Positions 1 through 7,972 of a stretch of 39,858 nt of DNA are shown piece by piece. Within the stretch, counting starts at the first letter, position 1. Each line of letters starts with the position of its first letter. Position numbers and translations under genes: made by a program. The notes beneath the pieces were generated by a model. That model was given only the letters and a program-made list of their open reading frames with translations, did no database searches and was not told the DNA's origin. Origin of the DNA: Candidatus Gottesmanbacteria bacterium (lineage in GTDB: Bacteria; Patescibacteriota; Microgenomatia; UBA10105); NCBI GenBank assembly GCA_023245415.1, contig JAHFKJ010000014.1, positions 1 to 39,858 on the forward strand, in the 5' to 3' direction.

Positions 1-21
1 TCATAGACGTTTCGTTTGCTT

Positions 22-70
22 AGGGAGCGTCCCAAAATAACCTTTAGGGTTATTTTGGGTTACGACCCCT
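22..70. repeat. Long hairpin downstream of purD
   Basis: A perfect 12-bp stem pairs 31-42 with 48-59 around a 5-nt loop. It extends outward through 22-30 pairing with 62-70, with a small internal loop and a 2-nt bulge. It lies 25 bp past the purD stop. Neither strand has a T-run straight after the stem, so it is not a textbook intrinsic terminator. It could still protect the 3' end of the purD message or be a dispersed palindrome. Confidence 0.6.
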
Positions 71-94
71 TGTGCCGCATCTTTCCTTTAAATA

Positions 95-1360
95 TTATTT
101 GTAAGATGCGGCCTTACCAATATCGGTTCTATACTGCATGCCTTCAAAGCTAATTGACTCCCCAATCACCGAATACACTTTTTCCCGAGCTTTTTCTAAA
201 GAATCAGCGGTTGCTGTAATATTTAATACACGGCCACCATTCGTATGAATTTGGTTATCAATTAGTCTTGTCCCTGCATGGAAAACCGTCACCCCATTTT
301 GTCGGTGAAGTCCGTTAATTGGCATGTCTTTCTTGTATGTTCCAGGGTATCCCCCTGATGCAAGCACCACAGACAACGATGTTTGCTCACTGAATTTCAC
401 GAGATCCGGAGTCATCTTTCCCTCAATACACGCTTCTAAAATAGCAAGTAAATCAGATTCTAAAAGAGGTAATTGAACTTGTGTTTCCGGATCACCCATC
501 CGGCAGTTGAATTCCAAAACATACACCTCACTCCCCACTATCATAAATCCGCCATACAAAACTCCGATGTAAGGCATGTTCTTCTCCGCCATCCGATCAA
601 CCACCAGTGTCAAAAGCCGCTGCATCTTTTTCAAAACCGTCACTCGGATCTTTGATGGCGCATATGCCCCCATTCCTCCTGTATTGGAACCCCGATCACG
701 ATCATAAATCCGTTTATAATCTTGCGCGGCAATGATGGGAATTGCGACTTTTCCGTCACAAAATGCCATTACTGAGACTTCGCGCCCGACCAACTTTTCC
801 TGAATCACTACCGTCTCACCAGCACTACCAAACACTCTACTTATCATAATTTCTTTAAGCGCTTTTTCAGCCTCAGATAAAGTATTACACATATATACAC
901 CTTTTCCCGCTGCCAACCCGTCCGCCTTAACCACACATTCTCCTTTGAGTTTTTCAATATAAGAAAATGCCGAAGAAACATCGGTAAAAATTTCAGATTT
1001 CGGATGAGGAATTTTATTTTCTTCCATAAATCTGACTGCCCAGGCTTTACTTGATTCAAGTTGGGTAGCAGCCTTCGTCGGGCCGAATATTCGTAGACTC
1101 TTTTTGACAGACTCGTCAACAATCCCCAATGCCAGTGGTACTTCAGGTCCGACTACTATCAAATCAATCTGTTTTTCCTCAACAAATTGCAAAATGTCTT
1201 TGATTGCTTCCACGTTGATCGAAATATTTTCGCCTAAACCCAATGTCCCTCCATTTCCGGGTGCAAAATACAGTTTTCCCACTCTCGATGACTTCGCTAA
1301 TTTCCATCCAATTGCATGTTCTCGACCCCCCGACCCAACGATCAATATACGCTTTTTCAT
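95..1360 (-). CDS. purD: Phosphoribosylamine--glycine ligase (GARS)
   Basis: ATP-grasp enzyme joining 5-phosphoribosylamine and glycine to form GAR, the second step of de novo purine synthesis; cytoplasmic. The 421-residue length is normal for PurD. The N-terminus has the glycine-rich VGSGGREHAI loop, then VVGPEVPLALG. The ATP-grasp core carries VVKADGLAAGKGV and the metal-binding stretch LEFNCRMGDPETQ. The late segment VVLASGGYPG is also typical. The ATG at 1360 overlaps the TGA of the upstream purN in an ATGA arrangement, implying translational coupling. It is the last gene of a purF-purN-purD cluster. Confidence 0.97.
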   Translation of the reverse strand: MKKRILIVGSGGREHAIGWKLAKSSRVGKLYFAPGNGGTLGLGENISINVEAIKDILQFVEEKQIDLIVVGPEVPLALGIVDESVKKSLRIFGPTKAATQLESSKAWAVRFMEENKIPHPKSEIFTDVSSAFSYIEKLKGECVVKADGLAAGKGVYMCNTLSEAEKALKEIMISRVFGSAGETVVIQEKLVGREVSVMAFCDGKVAIPIIAAQDYKRIYDRDRGSNTGGMGAYAPSKIRVTVLKKMQRLLTLVVDRMAEKNMPYIGVLYGGFMIVGSEVYVLEFNCRMGDPETQVQLPLLESDLLAILEACIEGKMTPDLVKFSEQTSLSVVLASGGYPGTYKKDMPINGLHRQNGVTVFHAGTRLIDNQIHTNGGRVLNITATADSLEKAREKVYSVIGESISFEGMQYRTDIGKAASYK

Positions 1361-2136
1361 AAATAGCCTGCGGGAAACAATTGTATCGCGATATCTTTTG
1401 CCGGTTGTAATAAATGTAAGTAACGTGAAGAAATAAGCGGTTGAGTACGTTTGAAACCTGTTGTCTGCGGTTCTTGTATCAACATTTTAATAGTCTTGAT
1501 AACATTTTCATGTTCTAATGGCAAGAGTTGACTTTGTAGTTGACATGAAATTTCTCTTAACTTTTCGCTCTGTGCAAGAATGTCGGCTGGAGAAGGAGTT
1601 TTTCTGACTGATGCAAATGGTAATTTTATAACTCGCAAAAGGTTTCCTTGATCATACTCCGCAGTTACAATATGTGTAGTAGCTTCAATCCAGGGATTTT
1701 GTTCACCGGTTAACCATGCAAAGGCAACTCGAGCACACGTCACTCGGATCCCATACATTCCCTTTCCCCCAAAATCAGACCGTCCAGGGTCTAATGGCCC
1801 TGGATGTTGGTTAATAATTTTCCCGGCATACGACCTAACCACCGTAACTGGAGTATGCGGCAACCATCCGTTTTGGGAAATAATATCCGGTTGAAGAAAT
1901 TGAAACAAAGTATGGAGATTTTCGGCTAACTTCGCCTGTGATTTAACTACTTCATTCTCAAGTGCAAAAGTCCGAATCCCCAATAATTGTGCCTTAGCAA
2001 TGCCTGGTGCATCATTGCGACTTGCAATTACACCGACGATCTCAACCTGATCGATTTTACCCTGTTGCACCGCTTTAATGACTGCTTCAGCTGTTGTTCC
2101 TCCACCTGATATGAGCAATACAGTCCGTTTTTTCAT
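1357..2136 (-). CDS. purN: Phosphoribosylglycinamide formyltransferase-like protein (divergent PurN)
   Basis: Formyltransferase-fold protein expected to convert GAR to formyl-GAR using 10-formyl-THF. The N-terminus has the ISGGGTTAEAVI loop of the PurN Rossmann half. Candidate catalytic residues are the Asn and His of IINQHPGPL and the Asp of AEYDQGNLL. It is more divergent than typical PurN: the usual HPSLLP loop reads HPGPLDPGRSDFGG, and about 40 extra C-terminal residues are present. Of three ATGs (2169, 2157, 2136), 2136 is preferred because it sits 4 nt after the purF stop and begins directly at MKKRTVLLISGGG. Its place between purF and purD supports the role. Confidence 0.85.
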   Translation of the reverse strand: MKKRTVLLISGGGTTAEAVIKAVQQGKIDQVEIVGVIASRNDAPGIAKAQLLGIRTFALENEVVKSQAKLAENLHTLFQFLQPDIISQNGWLPHTPVTVVRSYAGKIINQHPGPLDPGRSDFGGKGMYGIRVTCARVAFAWLTGEQNPWIEATTHIVTAEYDQGNLLRVIKLPFASVRKTPSPADILAQSEKLREISCQLQSQLLPLEHENVIKTIKMLIQEPQTTGFKRTQPLISSRYLHLLQPAKDIAIQLFPAGYL

Positions 2137-2140
2137 ATTT

Positions 2141-3646
2141 TTATAAGTTGCTTTCATACGCTGTACCATCTTTTGCTACAGGAAATCGACCGGTTAAACA
2201 ACCACCGCATCCGCCATTTACTAAAAAAATGTCCAACTCGTCTTTGGGGTAAATGATTTTATTGCTGCCAAATTTCGCCTGGATAAATCCTTTTGGGCTA
2301 ATATAGTTTACGCTGGTTGCACCTATAGCCTTAGCAATCTTTATTGGATCTGAATTATTCTCACGGGCAATAAGTTCTTTTCCCGTACGCATACTCACTC
2401 CTAAGTGGCACGGATATGTAACGGGTGGGAACCCCACAATCCAGTGCACTTCGCGAGCTCCTAACGCAAACACAGCCCCTGTAATTTTTTCTGACACATT
2501 ACCCCGAACTATCGAATCGTCTCCTAGAACCACAACAGCATCTTTCCAAATGGATTTATCAGGAACGAACGAAATTTTTCCCAGAACTTTGGTTTTGATA
2601 TGTGACATATCATCATCGCGCATAAATAATCGCTGATCACCATTGATGTCAAAATGATCACGTAGAAGCACCTGACGATAAGGCAACTTCAAAGCCTTGG
2701 CATACCCTATCGCCACATTCACTCCCGAATCCGGCACACCAACTATAAAATTAGCTTTGGGAAGAGGCGCTTCTTGCGCCAAAATCTCACCACACCGCTC
2801 TCTAAAAACTGCAGTTGATAGCCATTCGACAGAATCAGCAGCTTTATTTTTGTCAATATTTACCGGAAAAAGAGAGTCAGGCCTGGAAAAATATGCCCAT
2901 TCAAAATCGCAAAAATTACCGAGACCTGGTGTACCTTTTCGAATTCGAGTTATCCTTTTTTTGTCAATTTTGATGATTTCACCTTTATTTACTTCACGTA
3001 AAACTTGTGCATGTACTTTTTCAAACGCGTGCGTTTCGGATGCAATCAGATAACCCTGGTTCTTCAATTTTCCTATAAATAACGGTCGAATACCATGCGA
3101 ATCACGGATGATATACAATACATCACCAATTCCAATCATCATGCTAAATGCTCCACTGACTTCTGAAACTGCGGACATGATTTTTCTATCCCAATCTGTT
3201 CCGGGAAATTGTGCAAGCATCTGTGTAAATAAGTATGTATCGCTTGCGTCTTCCGGAATTTCACCTCTGATTTTCATTCGAATTTTTGGAATCGCAGCAA
3301 ACTCACCATTGTGTACTACGGCCAGCATTTCCTTGGATTTCGTCTTAATTATGCATGGTTGTAAATTTCTCGATAAATATCCACCGTAAGTACCGTATCG
3401 GCAATGAACCAATGTCCACAAACTCGGAAAATCAAACGCTTTAATACGTTGAGGAGTAAAAACTATTTTTAGTATTCCGTCTCCGACGTGTTTTTTAAAA
3501 CCCGAAGTTGTTTTCATTACAATACCAGCCCCCTGCTGTCCGCGATGCTGTACACCACTCGCCATTGCCAAAGCTGTTTGCAGCTGTTTGCGATAACCTG
3601 GCGCAAAAATTCCTACGATTCCGCATTTTTCCTGTAAAAGAGTCAT
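2141..3646 (-). CDS. purF: Amidophosphoribosyltransferase
   Basis: Transfers ammonia from glutamine to PRPP, making phosphoribosylamine, the committed step of purine synthesis. The N-terminal Ntn-hydrolase domain begins MTLLQEKCGIVGIF. Cys8 would become the N-terminal nucleophile after removal of seven residues, the propeptide type of PurF. VQHRGQQGAGI follows as expected. The C-terminal phosphoribosyltransferase domain has the PRPP loop VVVLGDDSIVRGN. Near the end, GGCGGCLTGRFP replaces the more common CFTGxYP. The length of 501 residues is normal. It is the first gene of purF-purN-purD and has a structured leader upstream. Confidence 0.96.
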   Translation of the reverse strand: MTLLQEKCGIVGIFAPGYRKQLQTALAMASGVQHRGQQGAGIVMKTTSGFKKHVGDGILKIVFTPQRIKAFDFPSLWTLVHCRYGTYGGYLSRNLQPCIIKTKSKEMLAVVHNGEFAAIPKIRMKIRGEIPEDASDTYLFTQMLAQFPGTDWDRKIMSAVSEVSGAFSMMIGIGDVLYIIRDSHGIRPLFIGKLKNQGYLIASETHAFEKVHAQVLREVNKGEIIKIDKKRITRIRKGTPGLGNFCDFEWAYFSRPDSLFPVNIDKNKAADSVEWLSTAVFRERCGEILAQEAPLPKANFIVGVPDSGVNVAIGYAKALKLPYRQVLLRDHFDINGDQRLFMRDDDMSHIKTKVLGKISFVPDKSIWKDAVVVLGDDSIVRGNVSEKITGAVFALGAREVHWIVGFPPVTYPCHLGVSMRTGKELIARENNSDPIKIAKAIGATSVNYISPKGFIQAKFGSNKIIYPKDELDIFLVNGGCGGCLTGRFPVAKDGTAYESNL

Positions 3647-3693
3647 AATAGTGATTAAGATTTAATTATTTAGAATAAATTCTATAAATACGC

Positions 3694-3714
3694 AAAATCC
3701 CGCTATTAGCGGGA
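3694..3714 (-). terminator. Intrinsic terminator or attenuator hairpin ahead of purF
   Basis: On the minus strand a perfect 7-bp stem (3714-3708 with 3704-3698, 3-nt loop) is followed by only four T's (3697-3694). It lies about 148 nt past the nfo stop and about 50 nt before the purF start. It may end the nfo transcript or attenuate purF. Confidence 0.55.
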
Positions 3715-3730
3715 CTCTATCAATTCGCCA

Positions 3731-3761
3731 AAGACTAAGAGATTAAATCTCATGCTGTCTT
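3731..3761 (-). promoter_or_regulatory. Second hairpin in the purF leader
   Basis: AAGAC (3731-3735) pairs with GTCTT (3757-3761), enclosing GAGAT (3739-3743) paired with ATCTC (3747-3751). It sits just upstream, on the minus strand, of the terminator-like hairpin at 3694-3714. Together they resemble a small leader RNA. I could not match it to the purine, PRPP or ZTP riboswitch consensus. Confidence 0.3.
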
Positions 3762-3861
3762 GTTTTTGGATTCTAAATTTACAATTTATGCATCTACACT
3801 AAGTCTTTTGTAAATTCCTGTCAAGGAAATATTTGTTAATTCACGTGTTAATATTTTTCGT

Positions 3862-4749
3862 CTATATTGAGATTAAAGATTTGAGAATTTCGAGATTTTT
3901 TTTATCCGGACCTTTTTGGTCGAATCCCGGAGTTTCCAAAATCAGCGGTAAATTGCTAAATTTAGGATTACGCAACAGTAACTTGAATGCTTCTTTTCCT
4001 ATAAATCCCCCGCCTATGTTTTCATGCCGATCGCGTGTACTTCCAAATTCACCTTTACTATCATTTGCATGCATACATTCAATTACTCCCCAACCAATAG
4101 TTGATTCAATTTTCTTGGTTAATTCGTCAACTTGAGCTTGAGTATTGAATCCATAACCACCAACAAACATATGACAAGTATCTAAACAAACGCCCAAGCG
4201 CACATCTTTTACCTCAGCGAGTAACTTCTGTAATTCTTCAAAAGTTGAACCGATTTTACCATTTCCTCCGGCTGCAATTTCTAGATACAATTTAGTGGTT
4301 TTAGGCGTATTAGCAAGAACTAGTTTGATAGAATCAGTTACCGTTGACAAAACGTTCGTAAACCCCTTACCTTTGTGACTTCCTGTATGAACGATTGTAC
4401 CCAAAGCGCCAATTTTCGCAGCAAAACTCAAATCATCAATCAAACTCTGAACGGAAAGTTTGAGTAGCCTAGCCTGATCGGAAGCAAGATTTATTAGATA
4501 ACTCGCATGGATAAATATGGGCTTGATACTCATCTCAATCGCTTTTTTTTTAAATTCTGAACACTCAGTATCGGCAAATTTCGGCGGAACAAATGCTTGA
4601 GGTGGAGAAGAAAAAATTTGCATGCAGTTCGCACCCATTACCTTTGCTCTATCAAGTGCGAATATTAATCCTTTAGCAATACTTACATGGACGCCAATCC
4701 GCTGCAGATTCTTTCCATTTATATTATCGTAGAGATTTTTGGACTTCAT
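3862..4749 (-). CDS. nfo: Endonuclease IV (AP endonuclease)
   Basis: TIM-barrel zinc enzyme that cuts 5' of abasic sites in base-excision repair. Family landmarks in order: GVHVSIAKG, QIFSSPPQAF, FIHASYLINLAS, IVHTGSHKG, GVCLDTCHMF, HANDSKGEFGS, DRHENIGGG and LPLILETPG. These supply the usual His, Glu and Asp ligands of the trinuclear zinc site. The canonical LENTAG segment reads LEIAAGG, a local divergence. The ATG at 4749 gives 295 residues and overlaps the 3' end of the upstream thioredoxin-fold gene by 26 bp. The longer frame starts with TTG at 4764 and is less likely. Confidence 0.95.
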   Translation of the reverse strand: MKSKNLYDNINGKNLQRIGVHVSIAKGLIFALDRAKVMGANCMQIFSSPPQAFVPPKFADTECSEFKKKAIEMSIKPIFIHASYLINLASDQARLLKLSVQSLIDDLSFAAKIGALGTIVHTGSHKGKGFTNVLSTVTDSIKLVLANTPKTTKLYLEIAAGGNGKIGSTFEELQKLLAEVKDVRLGVCLDTCHMFVGGYGFNTQAQVDELTKKIESTIGWGVIECMHANDSKGEFGSTRDRHENIGGGFIGKEAFKLLLRNPKFSNLPLILETPGFDQKGPDKKNLEILKSLISI

Positions 4750-5341
4750 TTTCCAGCTGCGCAAAATTTAATAAATTTAGCTTTTTGCCATTTAAATAAA
4801 AGGTCGGGGTAGAATTAATACCAATGGCGTTGCCATCATTTATATCTTTTTGAATTTTATCTTTATACGAATTTTCTGCAAGGGCCTGTGTAAATTTTTC
4901 TGAATCCAGGTTTAACTCTTTTGCTAATTTTTGATATGTATCTTGCGACAACTTTGTCTGGTTTTCGAAAAGCTTATCGTGCATTTCCCAAAACTTACCC
5001 TGGACACCAGCCGCTTCGGCCGCATTTGCTGCTTCTCGTGCATGAGTGTGTTGGTCCAACGGATAATGCCGGTAGACAAATTTAAGTTGATCTTTGTGTT
5101 TAGATACTATTTTATTTACTAGAGGATAAGCAGCTCCGCACGCTGGACATTCAAAATCTGAAAATTCAACTAGCGTCGCTTTTGGAGTAGCTGACCCGGT
5201 TGCCCAGGCATCTTTCGGGATTAGCTGTTCTAAAGAAATTTCAGGAGGAGGTTTAGCGAATAAGATTATTGCTCCTATTAAAATTATGAATGTGACAACG
5301 ATCACACTTATGAAAAATTTGGTTTCACCTGTCAGTTTCAT
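4724..5341 (-). CDS. Membrane-anchored DsbA-like thioredoxin-fold oxidoreductase
   Basis: 205-residue protein with a single N-terminal membrane segment (about residues 9-29) and an extracytoplasmic DsbA/thioredoxin_4-like domain. The active site is FECPACGAAYP (Cys65 and Cys68) and the cis-Pro loop is INSTPTFYLNGK near the end. The helical insert contains REAANAAEAAG and KFWEMHDKLFENQ, typical of the DsbA/BdbD group. It probably makes or isomerises disulfides in exported proteins; no partner DsbB/VKOR is in the window. The start is the ATG at 5341; the frame extends three codons to a TTG. It overlaps nfo by 26 bp. Confidence 0.88.
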   Translation of the reverse strand: MKLTGETKFFISVIVVTFIILIGAIILFAKPPPEISLEQLIPKDAWATGSATPKATLVEFSDFECPACGAAYPLVNKIVSKHKDQLKFVYRHYPLDQHTHAREAANAAEAAGVQGKFWEMHDKLFENQTKLSQDTYQKLAKELNLDSEKFTQALAENSYKDKIQKDINDGNAIGINSTPTFYLNGKKLNLLNFAQLENEVQKSLR

Positions 5342-5393
5342 ATTTAGCAAAAATATAGCTTACCAAAATGACCAGCGCATTGCAACGTAAAAT

Positions 5394-5633
5394 CTATAAT
5401 CCTGTAGCTGGCAATATACCATTTTGAAGCAGTAAAGGAGAAGCTGAAGGAATCGGCATTGGAGAAGAAATATTAGTTGAATTTAGATTAGATCCACTTT
5501 TTCCAGATGGAGAAGGTGAAGTATATTGGGGTAATAAATTTTTTATCTGCAGTATAGATGATTTACGCCAGACGTAGAAAAACGCAATTGCCAAAACAAT
5601 AATTAAAATAAGACCCATGATAAATCTATTCAT
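5394..5633 (-). CDS. Small membrane-anchored Ser/Pro-rich protein ending in LPATGL
   Basis: 79 residues. A strongly hydrophobic N-terminal segment (about residues 5-22) is followed by a Ser/Pro/Asn-rich stretch. The C-terminus ends NGILPATGL, a perfect LPxTG-type sortase pentapeptide with only one residue after it. A genuine sortase signal would continue into a hydrophobic segment and basic tail. The DNA beyond the TAG stop, read in the same frame, encodes ILRCNALVILVSYIFAKYE, which is partly hydrophobic. The gene may therefore be truncated by a stop mutation. I do not recognise a family. Confidence 0.6.
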   Translation of the reverse strand: MNRFIMGLILIIVLAIAFFYVWRKSSILQIKNLLPQYTSPSPSGKSGSNLNSTNISSPMPIPSASPLLLQNGILPATGL

Positions 5634-5693
5634 ATTTTCTATCAGAGCGAAATATACTTCATTTATTAAAAATCGTCAATCTTACCATCGTTT

Positions 5694-7847
5694 TTAAATT
5701 CTCAGTTGAAATACTTGATTAAATAAATTATTTATTAGATCAACGAATTTATCTTTCCAGAGATAGACCAAACTTAAAACAATTTGGGTTTTATCCCGAA
5801 TAATAATTCTCAAGTACCCCTGAAATTGCTTCCAATTTGTAATACATATCCAAAATTCTCTCCGACAGTCAATGTAAAAGTTAATCGATTGGGACAATAC
5901 AGGATTTCCACTTGTACTAACTGTAAGAGTTGATTGTGCGCTGTTACTGGCAGAGAAGTCAATAAAAAATTCTTCCATCGAAACTTCCGGGTCTTGCGAT
6001 GGATTTATAAGTATTTCAGGGTCAGTAGACGTAATTTTTAGATTTTTAATTGGCACAGGCCGCTCAAATATATTTCGTGGATCGATATACAATCGCGCTG
6101 AACTTCTGCCAGCAATGGCTTCAGTGTTATGCCAATAAAATGTGGATATTTGTTTATCGAAACCATATGTAGAAAAATCAGGCTGAAAAATTACCGCCAG
6201 TGAGTCGATTTCTTCCTGTTTCAAATCTATATTTGGGACTATTAACCATTCATTTTCACGATTTATAACAGATGCCATTACTACTTGTTGCAACTTAATA
6301 TTTTCCCAACCTAAAAAAAGTTGATGCTTATCTTTTTCAGGTCGAATGAAGAATCGTGGGTGACGCTTAAATAAATAATATTGTTCTGTATTTGCAGTTA
6401 AGATATCACTAAAACTCAAAGATATAGGTTGCGACAGCCGTGGGGAAGTTTGCGATTTTACGGTTATTTTTTCCGGATCTAATATAATTTCTGCAGTTTC
6501 ATTTTTAAGTATAATTTTTCCTTCCTGAATATCCAGCCCGGTTATTGAGTTTGGGCTCAGTTCAATTCCGAAGCGATCCACACTATTGTCTCGCCTCACC
6601 GGATTACCTCTATAAATGTCTCTGCTTTCTTTTACTACAGTGTATTGTTGTGAACTATCTAGGAGATAAGGTATCACCCAATATGCCCGATTTGTCGAAA
6701 CACTGACGTTAGTATATCGATCTGATTGATTTGTAAAAATACGCAAATCACTCAAAATAATTTTATCGCCGCGTCTTTCCAATAAGATACGGTATCTTTC
6801 TCCAAAAAACCAGAACACGCCTTGTTTTGGAAATTCGGGACTCTTTAAATAATGATATTGACCAGTAGCTCTAGCTTGTCTAGAAACTGTATTATAGTAT
6901 TCAAGAGGTGAGTATGTCTTGAGATTTCCCTGGTGTTTTTGCTCGTATACATAGTCGAGTTGTTTGATAAATTCGTCTTTATTACTCACCCACTCTTTCG
7001 AATTTTCGAGTCCCAAAAGAGCGAACTTATTACCATCAGCCTGACTGCGAGCCTGATCAATAAGTTTGGTAAAATAATTAAAGTTTCCTAGCTTTCGACT
7101 CAAATAATCATTTGGTTGTGAAGTGTAGAAACTTTGGTACGAACCGTAACTCTCCTCGATATCGCTGATAGTTTGTCTAAATATCATCACTTGTGATGTA
7201 TCGGTAGAAGGAATTAAAGGATGTAATATTGAAGCATAATAAGGTATATTAAATATTCCTCCATATAATGTGTAATCATCGGTTTCATACTGCTCTTTGG
7301 TAATTTCATGAATATTAACTCCAAAATTTTTGTGAATATAATCAAGCGACCAGCTATCTATCATCCAGGCCACTGTAAACTCAGGATAACGATTAAATCT
7401 TTTTTTGAAAATCTCAAAAACAGTATCGAGCAGGTGTTTCCTTTCTGCTTGAGTATAACCAATTAAAAAGGCGTTTCGAGCAGCGTACCAGTCTTCTCCA
7501 TTTATTTTTCCTTTATATTTTACCCCACTTGCTAAAGCAAGTTTCGGTGTTATTTCTAGCAGAATTCCTAAAGTTTGTTCGCCTGAAGTTTTGATCTTTT
7601 CAACTTGCGTTTTATCATTCAAAACATCAAACCGTATAGCCCATGCCAATGGTAAATCTTTAATTTGTGCGTGAGAATTCAGTTTTGTAAACATATCCGG
7701 GTCACCAGAATCACAACAACTTTCAGACCCTCGAAGTTGATTTATAATAACAACTGGCAAAGTTTCTTGCGCATATGTTTTTTTATAGAAGAACATACAC
7801 CCTAAAAGACTTATGCACACTGATAAAATATAGTATCGTTTATTCAT
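5694..7847 (-). CDS. Large secreted protein, possibly carbohydrate-active (unrecognised)
   Basis: 717 residues from the ATG at 7847, which gives a clean signal peptide (KRY, hydrophobic core ILSVCISLLGCMFF, likely cut after KTYA). A longer frame starts at TTG 7913 and would bury this signal. An N-terminal domain of about 300 residues contains DLPLAWAIRFDVL, GYTQAERKHLLDTVF and FTVAWMIDSWSLDYI. The alternation of strands and helices is reminiscent of polysaccharide deacetylase or GH57-like barrels, but I cannot confirm it. The C-terminal half looks beta-rich. No C-terminal anchor is evident. It is divergent from the cohesin/dockerin gene, so both may act at the cell surface. Confidence 0.7.
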   Translation of the reverse strand: MNKRYYILSVCISLLGCMFFYKKTYAQETLPVVIINQLRGSESCCDSGDPDMFTKLNSHAQIKDLPLAWAIRFDVLNDKTQVEKIKTSGEQTLGILLEITPKLALASGVKYKGKINGEDWYAARNAFLIGYTQAERKHLLDTVFEIFKKRFNRYPEFTVAWMIDSWSLDYIHKNFGVNIHEITKEQYETDDYTLYGGIFNIPYYASILHPLIPSTDTSQVMIFRQTISDIEESYGSYQSFYTSQPNDYLSRKLGNFNYFTKLIDQARSQADGNKFALLGLENSKEWVSNKDEFIKQLDYVYEQKHQGNLKTYSPLEYYNTVSRQARATGQYHYLKSPEFPKQGVFWFFGERYRILLERRGDKIILSDLRIFTNQSDRYTNVSVSTNRAYWVIPYLLDSSQQYTVVKESRDIYRGNPVRRDNSVDRFGIELSPNSITGLDIQEGKIILKNETAEIILDPEKITVKSQTSPRLSQPISLSFSDILTANTEQYYLFKRHPRFFIRPEKDKHQLFLGWENIKLQQVVMASVINRENEWLIVPNIDLKQEEIDSLAVIFQPDFSTYGFDKQISTFYWHNTEAIAGRSSARLYIDPRNIFERPVPIKNLKITSTDPEILINPSQDPEVSMEEFFIDFSASNSAQSTLTVSTSGNPVLSQSINFYIDCRREFWICITNWKQFQGYLRIIIRDKTQIVLSLVYLWKDKFVDLINNLFNQVFQLRI

Positions 7848-7917
7848 TTTTCGTTTCTTATGTTCGTACAAATTCTGATAGGTTTTATTTAAATATTTAT
7901 TAAGTCGAATCAATATA

Positions 7918-7946
7918 TTGACAGAAGGGAAAAAACAATGTCTAAT
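7918..7946 (+). promoter_or_regulatory. Sigma-70-type promoter of the cohesin/dockerin gene
   Basis: A perfect -35 box TTGACA (7918-7923), 17-nt spacer and -10 box TCTAAT (7941-7946, 5 of 6). Transcription would start near 7953, giving a leader of only about 20 nt before the ATG at 7973. Confidence 0.65.
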
Positions 7947-7972
7947 AGATTTATCATAGTTTGTCCCGTCGT

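Noticed and set aside
50-80. Tiny MRHKGS reading frame with an AAGGA upstream, after purD
   Set aside because: Six codons only and not followed by an attenuated gene on the same strand within the window.
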